Of a stretch of DNA of 64,000 nucleotides, positions 23,369 to 35,876 are shown in pieces (the first letter of the stretch is position 1; each line of letters opens with the position of its first letter). The position numbers and the translations under genes were made by a program. The DNA comes from Vigna angularis. Its lineage: Eukaryota > Streptophyta > Magnoliopsida > Fabales > Fabaceae. The notes under the pieces are model-generated. The model saw only the letters and a list, made by a program, of their open reading frames with translations. It did no database searches and was not told the origin of the DNA. The stretch is taken from the NCBI RefSeq assembly GCF_016808095.1, contig NC_068973.1, positions 29,010,077-29,074,076 on the forward strand, given 5' to 3'.

Positions 23369-23619
23369 TACGTCAAGGAACACATCTGGCTTACAGAATA
23401 GTCATTGTCAGCTACGTAGTTTTTAATGCAACTGAGAGCAAACAACTCTATGATTTGGTCTTTTCTTATTTTAGTTCTATAAATGCTTGTAATTTACTTC
23501 AAGCTAAGGCAACCTTTAGCCGATAATATTGAACGGAAACAAGCATGTATGAGAGTTTACCTCCTTCCCCTGGTCTCAGGGATTTTATGTTAATGTATTT
23601 TCCTAGTGTATAACCTACA

Positions 23620-23625
23620 AATAAA
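23620..23625 (+). terminator. possible polyadenylation signal of the SWEET gene
   Basis: AATAAA about 250 bases after the stop codon; one of several AT-rich candidates, so the assignment is tentative. Confidence 0.3.
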
Positions 23626-24267
23626 AGTGCAGATTTTCATTTTCAACTAGAAAATTTTATGCCAATGTGAAGATGCTAATACTATGATAACTTTTTACTC
23701 TTTAAAGTTGGTGAGGCTTCCTCACGCTAAAGTCAGTTAAAAGTCAGAGCAATATTGTGGCTAGAGCTTCACTAATTACTTCATCTCAAAATTGAGTCAA
23801 TAGTTTGGGATTTGAGAAATGCCTTAGCCTAGTAAAAGCTACGTCTGGAGTCCCTCTTGTATTTCCTTCAATCATGGATGTTGACTCTTGAAGAATAATA
23901 GGTAAGAGAAGGGAGAAATTTTATATGGTTAGTTATTTTAGGTGGGATTCTCTCAACTTGGAATTTCCCTTGTGCTACTAGAGAACTTATTTATGTTGTA
24001 TGTTTTTCCGTTAACTTAGGCCTATTGGGCTACTATAAGAAGTTACGGTTCTAATTTGGCTCTATTGCGTTAGGATATATAAACCTGAGTCAGGTCATGA
24101 ATTTAAGAATAAAAACGGTAGCTTATGCAAGCGTAAGGTGCCGACTTGTCAGCGTTGCTTGATATATATTTGTGTAGTGTTTATGCTTTCTTCTTCAACA
24201 ATGTTCCTTTCTAAGATTTGATATTCATTACTCAAGTAGTTTTTTTTTAGTTTGAGATTGTTTGTCA
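23626..24267. other. intergenic sequence downstream of SWEET
   Basis: No gene or repeat could be supported. Confidence 0.45.
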
Positions 24268-24815
24268 CTATGATTATCAAACTCTCGAGTTAATTCATAA
24301 ACTCGTACGAGTTTACTTTTTCAGACATGACTTTTGAGTTAACTTGAAAGTAAACTTTTTTTTGCGTAAACTCGATAAAATTGACTGTGAAATCGGTAGG
24401 ATCGTGTAAAATCGCGAATTTGGAGCGATTCTACAAGCTTGAAAAGTGGAAATATTAAGAAAATTGAGGTCGTTTGGGGTTTAGGGTTTCATGACCTGAT
24501 TGTCACTATCTCTTGTGCCCCTCTGTCTCTCTCCATGGTCATCGCCATCGCCTCACCTCCTTAATGAAATGCATCAAAATTAATGAGAATAATTCAAATA
24601 TTTATGTTTTACAATATTTATCTATAAATATTATTTATTTAAAGTTATATAATTTTGTAGACTTATTTGAATTAAGATATTATTTATATAATATTTTTTC
24701 ATGTGAAGTAAATTTTTACGAGTTTACGAGTCGAGTTTCCTTGACTCTCACGAGTTTCCTTGACTCTCACGAGTTTACATAAACTCTCGAGTTTTCATAA
24801 ATTCTCGAGTTTAAT
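24268..24815. repeat. MITE-like element with inverted ends
   Basis: The ends carry inverted copies of words such as AAACTCTCGAGTT and CATAAACTCGT. The left end reads TTATCAAACTC and the right end, inverted, reads TTATTAAACTC. The word ACTCTCGAGTTT is itself nearly palindromic and recurs. No coding capacity and no certain target duplication; the superfamily is not determined. Confidence 0.45.
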
Positions 24816-25318
24816 AACTTTGTTTCTCACTCTATTCCTCTTTATTATCGTTACCCAATTGATTATGGTTAGAATTGTTTGTTTTCGCATGTAGTACTAC
24901 CCATTTTGTAGTCCAAATTTGATACTTTCACATCCATCAAACAAAATACATCTATTACATAATCCAAAATATTAATATTTTAATTAGATTTCTTTTATTT
25001 TTTAACTTAAAACACCAATATATATTAATATATTATTGAAATAGTTGTCATGTGGATCTGACTTTTTTGAGTGTTAAAGTATAGTTTTTCTTTGTAGTCT
25101 GTGTTTTATTGTGTAAAAGTGTATATGGGGATTGATTGTGCTGGGCTTATTGTAGGTCCAATTTGTAGAAGGCTACTTATTTCTACACATCCCTTTTTTT
25201 TTCTTCCCTAATCCCATAAAATTTGATATCTCCATTTTTACCCTCATTTAAATTATAATAAAAATCATAAATGATTAATCTTCAAGTCCCACACCAGACG
25301 CTACTACTCCTTCGGACT

Positions 25319-25867
25319 ATGAATGACAACGGGTCGGGTCGGGCACGGATAGTGCCTACCCGCAACTCGACCCGACAAAAAAAAAATCCATCCTCTACCC
25401 GATCCGTTACCCGCACGGATACCCGCTTAAAAAATATTCGCGGGTATTTTAAAACCTGCGGATACCCGTGGATATCCGCGGATACCCACCAATATTTTAA
25501 AAAAATATATTTTAATAAATTATTAAAATAATTTAAATAGAATTACAAAAAATATATAAAATATAATATAAATTAAATTAAATATAAATTTAAATTCAAT
25601 TTTAATTAAATTTAATCTTGTAAAATATAAATTAATGTTAATTTTAATTAAATTTAACTTAATAAAATATAAATTAAATTTTTATTTTTATTTTTTGCGG
25701 GTAGCGGGTATCCGCGGGTACGGATAGTATAATACCCGCACCCGACCCGTTTATATGCGGATATTAAAATATCCGCTACCCGCGGGTTACAGGTAGTAAA
25801 TATCCGCAGGTATCAACTATCCGCCGCGGATTTTATCCGCGGGTACGAATTTTTTTGTCATCCCTAT
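25319..25867. mobile_element. hAT-type MITE with GC-rich GGATACCCGC ends
   Basis: An 8-base duplication TTCGGAC(T/C) flanks the element (25311-25318 and 25868-25875). Left end ATGAATGACAAC and inverted right end ATAGGGATGACAAA are similar. Both arms are dense in CGGGTA / TACCCG words, while the centre is AT-only. The 8-base duplication and TAGGG-like terminus point to hAT; there is no transposase. Confidence 0.65.
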
Positions 25868-25879
25868 TTCGGACCCTAT

Positions 25880-26780
25880 AACACCTGCTATGAATCCAAA
25901 GAAGCGTGAAGTGGAAAGGAAGGAGAAGAAAAAGTGGATTCACCAAATTCGAAAGTACTTTTTTAATATTTTTCGGATTTCACAGTCCAAAATTTATTTT
26001 AAAAAATTTACATTATAAAATACACATTTTGAAACGTATTTTGAAAATATATAGATTTTGTGATATTAACCAATTAATAGTTGTTAAACACTTATCAACT
26101 AACTTATTGAAATAAATAGTTATTTCTAGAAAGAGGTTGACTAAAACTTAAATACTTTGAAAAGTTTACACCAAAGATTTATTTGATACCATAGAGAATT
26201 GTTTATTGATTTACAAATATAACTTTCTCTTTATGTTTTCAAGTAGACAATATATGCGAAGCATTTAAAAATAAAAAATGAAAATGCACAAATCACGTAT
26301 GTTTCTTTTAAGTCTTTTTACATTCGTTCATTTAACAAACTTTTATGCATGACTTTATTTCTATCTATAGAAGTCACAAAAAGATCTATTTAGATGCTTT
26401 GAGTTTGCTTTTGTTTCAGATTTTAATACATTATTGTCTTTATGCTAACACTTTTGTTGTAAAACAAATTTTGCCTTGACAAATTACAAACAATGCTTAG
26501 AAATAGGATGTGCAAATATCATAATCTTCTATGAAAATCACCTAATAACAAAAAGGAGAAAAAAAGCTTAAGTTTTATAGACTAGCACTAGTCTAAACTC
26601 ATGTTTAACTAGTATAACTAGAAATTTTATCTTCATTATTTCATAATTATGTAGATACTACAAGGTGAATTATCATGTTTATGAAGAAATTATTAATAAT
26701 TCTTTTTTTACAAGATATTTTTAATATGCATATATGAAAGAGAAAACCAAAAAGCCAAAAAAAAAAAATTAAGACAGTTC
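25880..26780. other. intergenic sequence
   Basis: AT-rich; nothing supported. Confidence 0.45.
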
Positions 26781-28390
26781 ACAAGAAAATTGTATAGTAT
26801 CGACAAACATAATTCATTAGAAATAACAAAAATTCGTTGATATTTCAATTTTACCAATGGATAACTAACAATAAAAAAATCATCGATAAAGTAATCGTCA
26901 ATAAATTTTATCGACAAATTTTATGATTTACCAATAATTACTGATGACAACAATTTCGTCGATAAATATCTAAATGTTTGTTAGTAAATATTAGTTGGTA
27001 ATTATTGTTGAATTTTGATCATTGATAAACTTCATCGGTAAAGTTAGCAACTAAGTCTTCTTCTTTCTTCTTATCGTCCTCTTCTTTTCCTCTTTTTCTT
27101 TTTGTCGTGTATTCACCATTGTCACTTTATCAACCGGTGCCACTGTTAGCTCATTTTCCTTATTTCCCTCTTCCTCCTCTCTTTCTTCCTTTTCATTTTT
27201 CTCTTCTATCTTCACCTACTTTAACTCTAGCAATCACTGTTGCGCAGCTCTGAGTCATTGTCTAACATTAACATTGCCTCCAAGTTGTCATTGTCATCAT
27301 CATTGCACCCTTGCTCTCGCCATAAGCTCTGCCCTCCTTGTCATCCTCCTCCACCTCCTCCTTCTCTTCATTCTCTTCTTTTTCTCACTCATCTCCTCTT
27401 TATATATAACTTTTTTTTTTTTATCAAACTTGATGAGAAATGTAACGTTTAATTTGTCGACAAAAAAATCAATTAAAATTTAGAGTTATAATTTATCGAC
27501 GGAACTCATTAACAAAATAAATCGTCAAATACATTACCAATTAAAGTATTCGTTACTAATACACATTCTAATTTACCAACAAATCTAACTATCGAAATCA
27601 TTAGCGATAAAAAATTTCATTACTAATTTAAGTTCTAAATTCTGTTGATAAAATTTATTGTTAAATAAATTTGGATTTATCAACAAATTTATTATGAGAA
27701 ATAAAAATTCGTTACTAATTACAAAAATGATCAAATGCCTTACTAAACTCTATACAAAAAATATTTTCAAAAACAATTTTAAAACTCACACCACACCATT
27801 TTAACGGTAGAAGTTCTATAATATAGAAAGTGACTCACTTTTGCGTTGTCTCCAAGTCGTCACTATTATATCATCATTTGTTTTATAATATGAAAAATGA
27901 CTCACTTTTGCGTTGTCTCCAAGTCGTCACTATCATATCATCATTGTGCCCCTGTAATCGCCACAAGCTCTGGCCTTCTTGTCGTTCTCCTTCACCTCCT
28001 TTTTTTCTTCATTCTCTTTTTTTTCTTACTCATCTCCTCTTCATATATAAAATCCTTTATCAAATTGAATGAAAAATTTAACACTCAATTTATTGACAAA
28101 AAATATCCATTGAAATTCAGAGTTATTATTTATCGACAAAATTTATTGACAAAAAAAAAATCATAAAATACGTTACCAATGAAAGCATATCCGTTAATAA
28201 TATAAATTCTGCAGTTGATAAATAACCAAGGAATTTATTATCTATGAAAATTTTCATCACTAATATAAATAATAAAATTTGTTGATAAATAAATTTGAAT
28301 ATATCAGAATTTATTTCCTTAGTAAAAATCTGTAGTAATTATAAAAATTCTTATTATCAAATGCCTTATTAAACTATATAGATAATATTT
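26781..28390. repeat. composite repeat with two diverged tandem copies
   Basis: The word ATCGACAAAT/ATTTGTCGAT and variants recur throughout. A block at about 27270-27420 (GTCATTGTCATCATCATTGC, CCACCTCCTCCTTCTC) is repeated in diverged form at about 27910-28060, some 640 bases on. The start of the second copy, with TTTGCGTTGTCTCCAAGTCG, is itself doubled (27840 and 27905). It is probably a decayed transposon family; no coding capacity survives and no ends could be fixed. Confidence 0.5.
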
Positions 28391-31200
28391 CCAAAAACAA
28401 CTTTAAAACTCACACCATACCATTTCAGCTGTAGAAGTTCTATAATATGGAAAATGGCCCACTGCGGCAACTATTGAAGTTCTATAATATGGAAGTTGGT
28501 CCACAAATGAAGCAACTTGGAAGTATACAAGGATAATTTTCCCATTTCAACCTTCCAGTACAAAGTTTTTAAACTACCTAAAATTGATTATAAATGTATT
28601 GTTGGCTAGAACTGTACAAATAATTCCCCATTTTCTATTATGTTGGTTAGAACTGTTATTCAAGTTTGAACACTACCAACACTGAAGTTTGAACGCTAGT
28701 GAGGTGCTAAAATACTAATATGTTCATGGGTATTGGTTTCAAGGAAGTTGCCTCACTTGTTATAATCATAGGGAATAATTGATTCCTGAAGAGTCTGTAA
28801 GTACATGGACTACATGCCCAACCTATACATTACACTCTATAAGAATAAAAGACTTTCCTTTCTCTCTTTTTTTGTTCCCTATCTTTCAAAATGTCCCTCT
28901 TCCAAATTCAACAAACACAGCCAATATGATAACTTATTTGAATCACCGAAGGTCTAGCAATGAACACCCAATTTTCTTTTAGTTGAGACACAGCAATAAG
29001 GCCTTACTACCAGGAAAACTCAGTCAAAGGAAGCTTCTCACTGGAAGGAAGCAGACCTTGTTTCCTTGTATTCTATTGTGCAGCAATATCAGTTTTTTTC
29101 TTATGTGATGTGAACAAAAACTACACATGCAAATGACGTCCAAACAGGGTTTCAGAGTATAAAATGTCAGACAAGAACCTAGATCAAAGACGCTGCTGAA
29201 ATCTATGATGTAGCAGTTGGTTATGCTTCATTCCTGTTCTACATAAACTGTTCATCTGGGTATGTGCTAATTCCACAAGTAACATTAATACTTGTGCAAA
29301 GACACAAACAGACTGAAAAACATCAGTAAACTCCAGCGGTGGTTTCATTTAATGAAATATTGTAGGGTTTTGCTATTCAATACTCGTCATTGTCATCTAA
29401 AGTACTGATTATAATACTTTTATGCTTACAAATGAACACAATGTGATATATCATTTTTATGAGTTGAATTGTGAAATTAATTTTTCTGTAAATATAATTT
29501 TATTAAGAGTTAAATATGTTTTTGTCTTTTAAATTTAAGAAAAAATTAAAATTAGTTTATTTTCAAAATTTTGACTTAATTTAATTTTTTAATTTTAAAA
29601 ATATCATAAATTTAGTTTAAAAGTGTGTTAAGCCGTGTCAAATGTTACCATAAAATATATTTAAAATATTAAATAAATTTTAATAAAAATTTGATTAAAA
29701 AAACTAAATTCATGTTTTAAAAATAAAAAAATTAAATTAATTTAAATTTTAAAAAAAATAGTATTTTCATTTAAAATGAATTAAAAATATATTTAAATTT
29801 TTTTTATTAATAATGGTTTGACTGACTTCAGGAGAGATTTCCCTTCATTCCTTTGGAAATATTTCTTACCTTCTTAGTTTTGACAAAAGAAAATAGTAAA
29901 GCTCCCTCTTTTATTGTTTCAAATGGAGCTCATGGCTAAATTAAATTACTCTTACATGCTGGAGTACAAAGATGCTTGGGGTTGGAGAAGGTAAAGATAG
30001 TAGTTGTTTCCTATCTTTTTTTTTTAATTTTTAATTCCACTTTTTAATTTTCAATTGCACTTCATTGTACAAAGATGTTGATTTTTTATTTTTTTTAAAT
30101 GAGGATTTAGGGTTTAAAATCATCGATTTCAAATGTTGGTATCGCTTTTGGGTTTCTCAAATAGGGTTTTGGGGTTTAAAATACATTCGATATCTGATTT
30201 TGGTATCTCGACATCAATCAATTGCCTTGGCCTTTGTTTCTTTTTTCTGATCTTATGTCACTTGCGTCTTGGTTGTATAATTTCTGTCACTTATATCGAC
30301 ATTGTCTTTCTGTTTATAATTTCAGTTTTCGTTTGTTTGTTTGACTGTGCTATAATTCTAGTTGCAACATAAGATTTTTTTTTATTAAGAAAAGATTTAT
30401 TGTGGTTTTCCTGAATTGATTGATCAAGTCATCTTGCACATCATTTGTATTCAAAAGTTTGTTCCATAATTATCAGTTGCAGGTTCAACTAGTAGTAAAC
30501 CGGTGATCAGTAGATTAAGAATGAATGGTTCAAGTATTGGATAATTTTTATGCTCCCATATAAAATGTGTTAATTTTAATTTTCTCAGTTGTTTTTTATG
30601 AGTTTAATGTGTGAAAGTATTGAATCCGAGTGAAGCAATAATTAAAGAGTCTTTCTGATAAGACAGACATTTATAGTTATAATCCATGAATGTAATGTCT
30701 AATACTATTGTATGATGAAATAAATAGATCATTAATGACATCTCCCAGGGTATAATGTCTGTCCTAAACATTAGTTGTTTGCATATTCTCTACACTTAAT
30801 ACTAAAAAGGGTTTTGGTATTTTTAGTTGATAAAGAATTTTAAAGTGTTTGGTCTGTTACCAAAAGACAATAATTTTTGTTCATAAAATGGTATTAGTTA
30901 GTAGCTATATATACATATCCGTACATATATATGGTCTTTGTTAATAAAGTCTTGATAGCCTAATCTAAAGACATGTTGAGTTATTTAGCTATATACTTAG
31001 CTATATAGGTTCTTATTTTCTTTTAAGGGTTAGTGATCTAGTCTGGAACTTAGTTCAATCTTTTTAGATGACGAATTGGAGAAAATAAGTACTTGGGGTC
31101 AATTTTTTCAATCCAATTTGCTTGCATCAGTAACAAGGATGTAAGCAGAACACTACACTGATTGTTGTTACAATGTCACAATTTTCAGTTTTTTCAGGTG
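28391..31200. other. intergenic sequence
   Basis: No gene supported. 29480-29810 is almost pure A/T. 30100-30180 has GGGTTTAGGG-like leader words but no open gene follows. Confidence 0.4.
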
Positions 31201-31221
31201 ACCTCAGTTTACTATTCTCAG

Positions 31222-31445
31222 TTTCAAAGTTCTACTGATGATGAGACAAGGTTCTATAAATGGTTTACGGAGGTGAGTTTGAGATTGGCTCCTGTGGCAT
31301 TATTGTTGAGTGAAATCATGGGATTATGTTTTGATTTTGAGTGTCATTCTAATTAAGGTGGTGAGAAAGGAGAAGGGTGGCTTAAGAATCTTCATCATGA
31401 TGTGTTTGGGCTCCGGAACAAGAAGTATGAGCATTTTATCAAGGT
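31222..31445 (+). pseudogene. NADPH-cytochrome P450 reductase fragment (two exons)
   Basis: The translation around 31230-31272 reads TDDETRFYKWFTE. After an intron-like GTGAG...AAG of about 85 bases, 31357-31443 reads GGEKGEGWLKNLHHDVFGL then RNKKYEHFIK. These match two adjacent exons of the flavodoxin-like (FMN) domain of plant P450 reductase, whose known motifs there are ARFYKWFTE and the FGLGNRQYEHFNK loop. The conserved GLGNRQ is changed to GLRNKK. The apparent acceptor is one base out of phase. No other part of the roughly 700-residue protein is found nearby, so this is a dead fragment. The flanking GTTGGC suggests the next intron start. Confidence 0.65.
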
Positions 31446-31519
31446 TGGCACTTAATTTCTACACTTTTTTTTTCTAAGATTTCAATTTGATTTTAACCAC
31501 TGACTTACTGGTTGTTCTG

Positions 31520-32297
31520 GGTAAAGGTGTCGTTTAGGCCTATAACTAAGAATAACAACTCATCCAGTCGGAGTAATATCTTCTCGTATTATAATAAAAA
31601 AATCTATTTATTATTTAAAAAAATATTTGTGAGTATTTTAAAATTGATATTTTTAAACAGGATATTTTATAAATTTTTAAAATAAAATTACAAAAACATT
31701 ATATAAAAAATATAATATAATATAAAATAAATATAAATATAAATTTAAAATAATTTAATAAAATATACATTAATTTTAGTTTCAATTAAATTTAACTTAG
31801 TAAAATATAGATTAAATTTTTATTTTGAATATTTTGCGAATAATGGATACCGTGTTGGGAATCCAAGTATGAGTTTAAGTTCTACATTGGATAGAAATGA
31901 GAAAGTAGAACATTATACAAAGATGAAAGACTCATTAACCCATTGTTGTATCTTCCTAGTGAACATCTATTCCATCTCCATTGTCCATGGAACCCGCTCT
32001 AAATAACCCCCTTTTGCTAGATTATTTCCGCTGTAATCATAAAAAGCTAATTTTTCAGGAATTTTAGATCAAGCTTCTGATAAATTTTGATTTTCGGCTA
32101 GTCCAGTACAACTCTTCAATGTATTTCTTGCTTGAAGTATCCCTAGATAGACCTAACAACCCGATACGGGTAGTATGACATCTGCACCTGATCAGTTTAT
32201 AAGCGGGTATTAAAATACTCTCTACCAACAGATAATAACTATTAATCGCGAATTTATCTGCAAGTACCGTGGACACGAATATTTTTGTCATCCCTAT
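31520..32297. repeat. diverged relative of the hAT-type MITE, interrupted by a solo LTR
   Basis: The right end repeats the GTCATCCCTAT terminus and the CGGGTATTAAAATA / ACGGGTAGTAT words of the element at 25319-25867. The left half is AT-only, as there. The left end is badly decayed and its exact start is uncertain. Confidence 0.5.
31853..32158. mobile_element. solo LTR (306 bp)
   Basis: Starts TGTTGGGAATCC and ends CCTAACA, so it has TG...CA ends. It is flanked by TACCG and ACCCG, a likely decayed 5-base duplication. It interrupts the MITE relative: the host words on both sides join into the sequence seen in the intact copy. No internal retroelement sequence is present, so it is a solo LTR left by recombination. 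Confidence 0.6.
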
Positions 32298-33049
32298 CCA
32301 TGATCGAGAGGTTGATCTTGACCCCTCTAAAAGTAGATCATATTCTTTTAACCCATTCAATTAGGATTTTTTTTAAAGACCTAGCCCCAAAAGTCCCATG
32401 TGAAAGGAGTTGGAACAGGATTTGGGTGGGACTATATAAAATGAGAAAAAAAATCTATGGATCTATAAAAATATGAAACATTTCAGATAAATTATGACTA
32501 ACATTTTCTAAAATAATCTATATGTTTATAAATATCTATATACTCTACTATTTAATTTAATGTAAGTCAACGTCTACCACAAAGAACCAAAATACATTTC
32601 TTTTACCACAAAGAACCAAAATACATTTCTTTCAACTGTTACTTTCACATTGTACTATCTCATATTTTATATATCACATCAACTATTCCTTTAAAAATTT
32701 CAAAATACTAACGGGTTAAGACGTTTCTCTAACTTTATTTGTACTATGGAGAATGTTACCAAATTCATGCTAGTATAATGCAACTCACAACTAAGATTTA
32801 AGGAGGGTAACATGCATAAACATTATGTGGATGATTAGGAAGATGGGCAACAGTGTTAGACATGATAATTTTGTTTGACTATGCTCTGACTACTACGGAA
32901 ACTAGTTGCTCTTTGGCAGGTAATATATCCTAGGGGATTATGGGAAACAACATACGAGAATTTACTATCTTAAAGCATTTCAACATCAACATCCATCCCA
33001 TGAACACAAGGTCACAAATTTTAACTAGAGACAACCACTAGTAGGGATG
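32298..33049. other. intergenic sequence
   Basis: Nothing supported. A 29-base unit (ACCACAAAGAACCAAAATAC) is doubled at about 32575-32630. Confidence 0.4.
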
Positions 33050-33290
33050 ACTAAATGTAACGTTGATTGATGCAAGAGGAGCACCTGGACCTTTTTGCTT
33101 CTGCTGCCATTTACCGTCGTAACAGTGGCGAATACATAGGAGGCTTCATTTTACTGGTAATGCGTTTGCCTTTAGAGTTGAACTGATGGAAACCATCCTT
33201 GCCATTGAATCAGATCTTAACAGAGGTTGGTTCTATCTTTGAATTGAAACAAACTCTATATTGGTTTTAGGAATTAGGACATTGTGACTT
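33050..33290 (+). pseudogene. RNase H-like (RVT_3) fragment
   Basis: In pieces across three frames it reads DARGAPGP, RNSGEYIGGFIL, then AFRVELMETILAIESDLNRG and a block ending ETNSILVL. This order matches the plant RNase H-like domain: Asp near the start, Glu in AxELMxxxxAIE, then the Asp region, which here reads ETNS rather than ETDS. It occurs in LINE retrotransposons and in orphan host genes. Frameshifts and a TGA after WFYL disrupt it. Whether it came from a LINE or a host gene cannot be told. Confidence 0.55.
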
Positions 33291-33587
33291 GGATATTAGA
33301 AACAAATGAAGAAGCTGTTTACAAAATATTAAAGGGATATAACTTACGATTACATACATATATAGAGAAGGAAAATGTGTGTGCAAATATATAGGTAAAC
33401 ATTGATTTGATATGCAAGTTGAGTTTTTTATATTCCTCTTATTTCCTCCTTCCAGTGGAGTTTACTTCTTTTAAAATAGAATCGTATTACCAGAAGTTAG
33501 GTTTTCTGAAATTGTTGTTGCTTGTTTTATGTATATAGCCCTCCTATGCTTTCCTTACCTTGTGAGCTCTAAACTCAAAGATGGAAT

Positions 33588-33590
<3 letters not shown>

Positions 33591-33651
<61 letters not shown>
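33591..33651. repeat. (AT)n microsatellite
   Basis: About 30 AT units without interruption. Confidence 0.95.
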
Positions 33652-33654
<3 letters not shown>

Positions 33655-35678
33655 CACTGATGTATTAAATAATTTATAAATTTATAAAGAATTTATAGAT
33701 TTAATCAACTCAATAAGATTTTTAATTTAACAAATAAAGTATAATTTATTAAAAGAACAGCGTGGAAACAAAAGAAAAAACAGCAAAATTCTTGCTGAAA
33801 ACCATCAGAAAACAAAATTTAATTCGTAAAAAGATTTCTTAGAGGTTGTAAGAATGAAATCAGGATTTACAAGTTCAAAGAATTATAACTAGCACAAAAG
33901 CAAAGGAGAAAGCTGGATTAGGCAGCAGAAGGAATTTTCTGCATATATACAGTGCTAAAACAGCGTTGTGATACAAAATTGAAAACATCACTGGTGGGAG
34001 TCCAGGAATTATAAATAGGCTTATGTCTTCTTTATTAGTTTGGGATCGGTTCTGCTGCATGAGTCAAGGTGGGTGTACTTACACATAGTTCATACTAAAT
34101 AGTGTATGTGTCTAGTTGACGTAAGAGTTCAAAGCACTTGGCATGTGAAATATTTTTGGATGGCTAGTTCTATGTGTAAGGGATGGAATTCAAAATATAA
34201 TTGGATATGTTATATATATTTGTTTTCAATAAGTTAGGCTGATTAACAAATCGACCAAACAGATCATTTTTGGATCGATCACTTGGACCAATCACTTTCG
34301 ATTGATTACCCTTGATTATCTTTGGACCGATGATTTTTGGGTTGATTTTCCTTGAGTCGATCACCTTAGATCAGTCACCACCAATTGATCGATCATCCTA
34401 GTCGACTGGTTGTAAAATAAAAGTCAAATTAACACTTAATCAATGATAATCACAAGTAAATCAACTAATTATTAAGATATGATTGGATTGTAATTAAGTT
34501 AGCAAAAAGGTAAAAGCTCATAACGTCTAGAATAAATAAAGATCTAAGATATGATTGTACACACATGCATCACTGCATTTAATACCTTTTTTATCGGTTA
34601 CTCACTGACCTTAACATTAGAGTATCTTCTATAGGTAACATTTGAAAAGTCTTGGACGAACAATACACTTTAAAGACCGAAAGGTCAAGAGACAGGAGCA
34701 GCGTAGGACAATGTTGTCCAAGAATTAATAGTACTCAACCATTAAAAAGTTGTGGAAGACATCATCAAGCAACATATCAACCTTTTGGTCGGTCATTCGG
34801 TCTTAATATCTTGGTCTTGATTTTTTTGTTAACTTTTTAGTCTTGATATTTAAGTCAGTCATTCAGTCTCAACTATTCGGTCTTAACCAATCGGCCTCAT
34901 CATTCTTACTTCTTTTTAATATTATTATTTGTTGTCTATTTTTACTTTTTAGAATATTGTTTTGATAATTTTTACATAAGTACTTTTATTTTTCTAATTT
35001 ATTCTCATAAGTGTAATTTTACCACCACAATTGTACAAAGATGTTTAATTTACTATAATATAATAATTTAATGTTCGTGTCACTAATTTTGTTTATCACC
35101 ATCCAATATATATTGAAATTTAAAAGAAGAAAGATATATATCTAAATTCGAATGATTATTAGTTTAATCTTTTTTTTCTCTATATAATTTTGATCAAATG
35201 ATGTATTATAATGTGTATAAAAAATAATTTTCATAAGAATTTAGACAAAGTTTGAAATATTTTTAAACTTAAATATTTGTTTATAATTTTAAAAGTATTC
35301 TTTAATTTTGTCAACTTTGTTTCATTTAACTTGTTTAGATTACTCGTCTTACTAATAATATTCTTTTTCCTTGATTTAACACTTTTAAAAATTTCTCTAT
35401 TAAAAACCTTTAAATCATGTTTAATATCTTTTATAATGGTGAAACCACACACAACTACTATGTATGCAGTCCATTGTTCCCTAATATAACCATCATAATC
35501 ATTTGTTGATTGCCAAATATCTCAAGTTTAAAAGGTTTCTATCTAAATCCATTTAGTGTTGACAATAAAATCATTGTACAATGATGAGATTTCTTTTCCT
35601 TACACATTGTTTGCAACCTTACCAAACTAATAAAAAGTTTAAAAAATAATTTTGATATATTATTTCAAAGAGTAGAGT

Positions 35679-35681
<3 letters not shown>
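33652..35681. other. intergenic sequence with degenerate short repeats
   Basis: 34250-34400 holds imperfect GATCGATCACTTGGACC-like words, and 34780-34880 holds GGTCTTAATAT / TCGGTCATTCGG words, both without a fixed period. No gene supported. Confidence 0.4.

Positions 35682-35735
<54 letters not shown>
35682..35735. repeat. (AT)n microsatellite abutting a copia LTR
   Basis: Pure AT run ending where the 3' LTR of the minus-strand copia element begins, which hides any target duplication. Confidence 0.95.
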
Positions 35736-35739
<4 letters not shown>

Positions 35740-35876
35740 GGATCCTATAATTTTTCATTTATTAAAGGAATGACAGGTGCACAAATCTGTACAAATTATA
35801 ATAATATCTAAATTATAACTAACACAATATTTGATTGCCTAATATCCTTTAATAGAATATTTGACATATCTTAACA
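35736..35876 (-). repeat. 3' LTR of the minus-strand copia element
   Basis: On the minus strand it starts TGTTAAGATATG at 35876, next to the purine tract. It matches the right copy over about 110 bases around GGATCCTATAATT and ATGACAGGTGCACAAATC. The outer end runs into an AT microsatellite, so its last bases are uncertain. Confidence 0.75.

Noticed and set aside
24513..24782. An 89-codon open frame in the 24-kb region
   Set aside because: It lies inside a MITE-like repeat with inverted ends and has no motif.
32064..32360. A 98-codon open frame on the minus strand
   Set aside because: It spans the end of the solo LTR and the MITE terminus, so it is chance.
35231..35452. Basic coiled-coil-like peptide frame on the minus strand, resembling a LINE-type fragment
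   Set aside because: The similarity to a short LINE linker (KDIKHDLKVFNRE) is suggestive, but only about 40 residues are readable, with nothing else of a LINE nearby.
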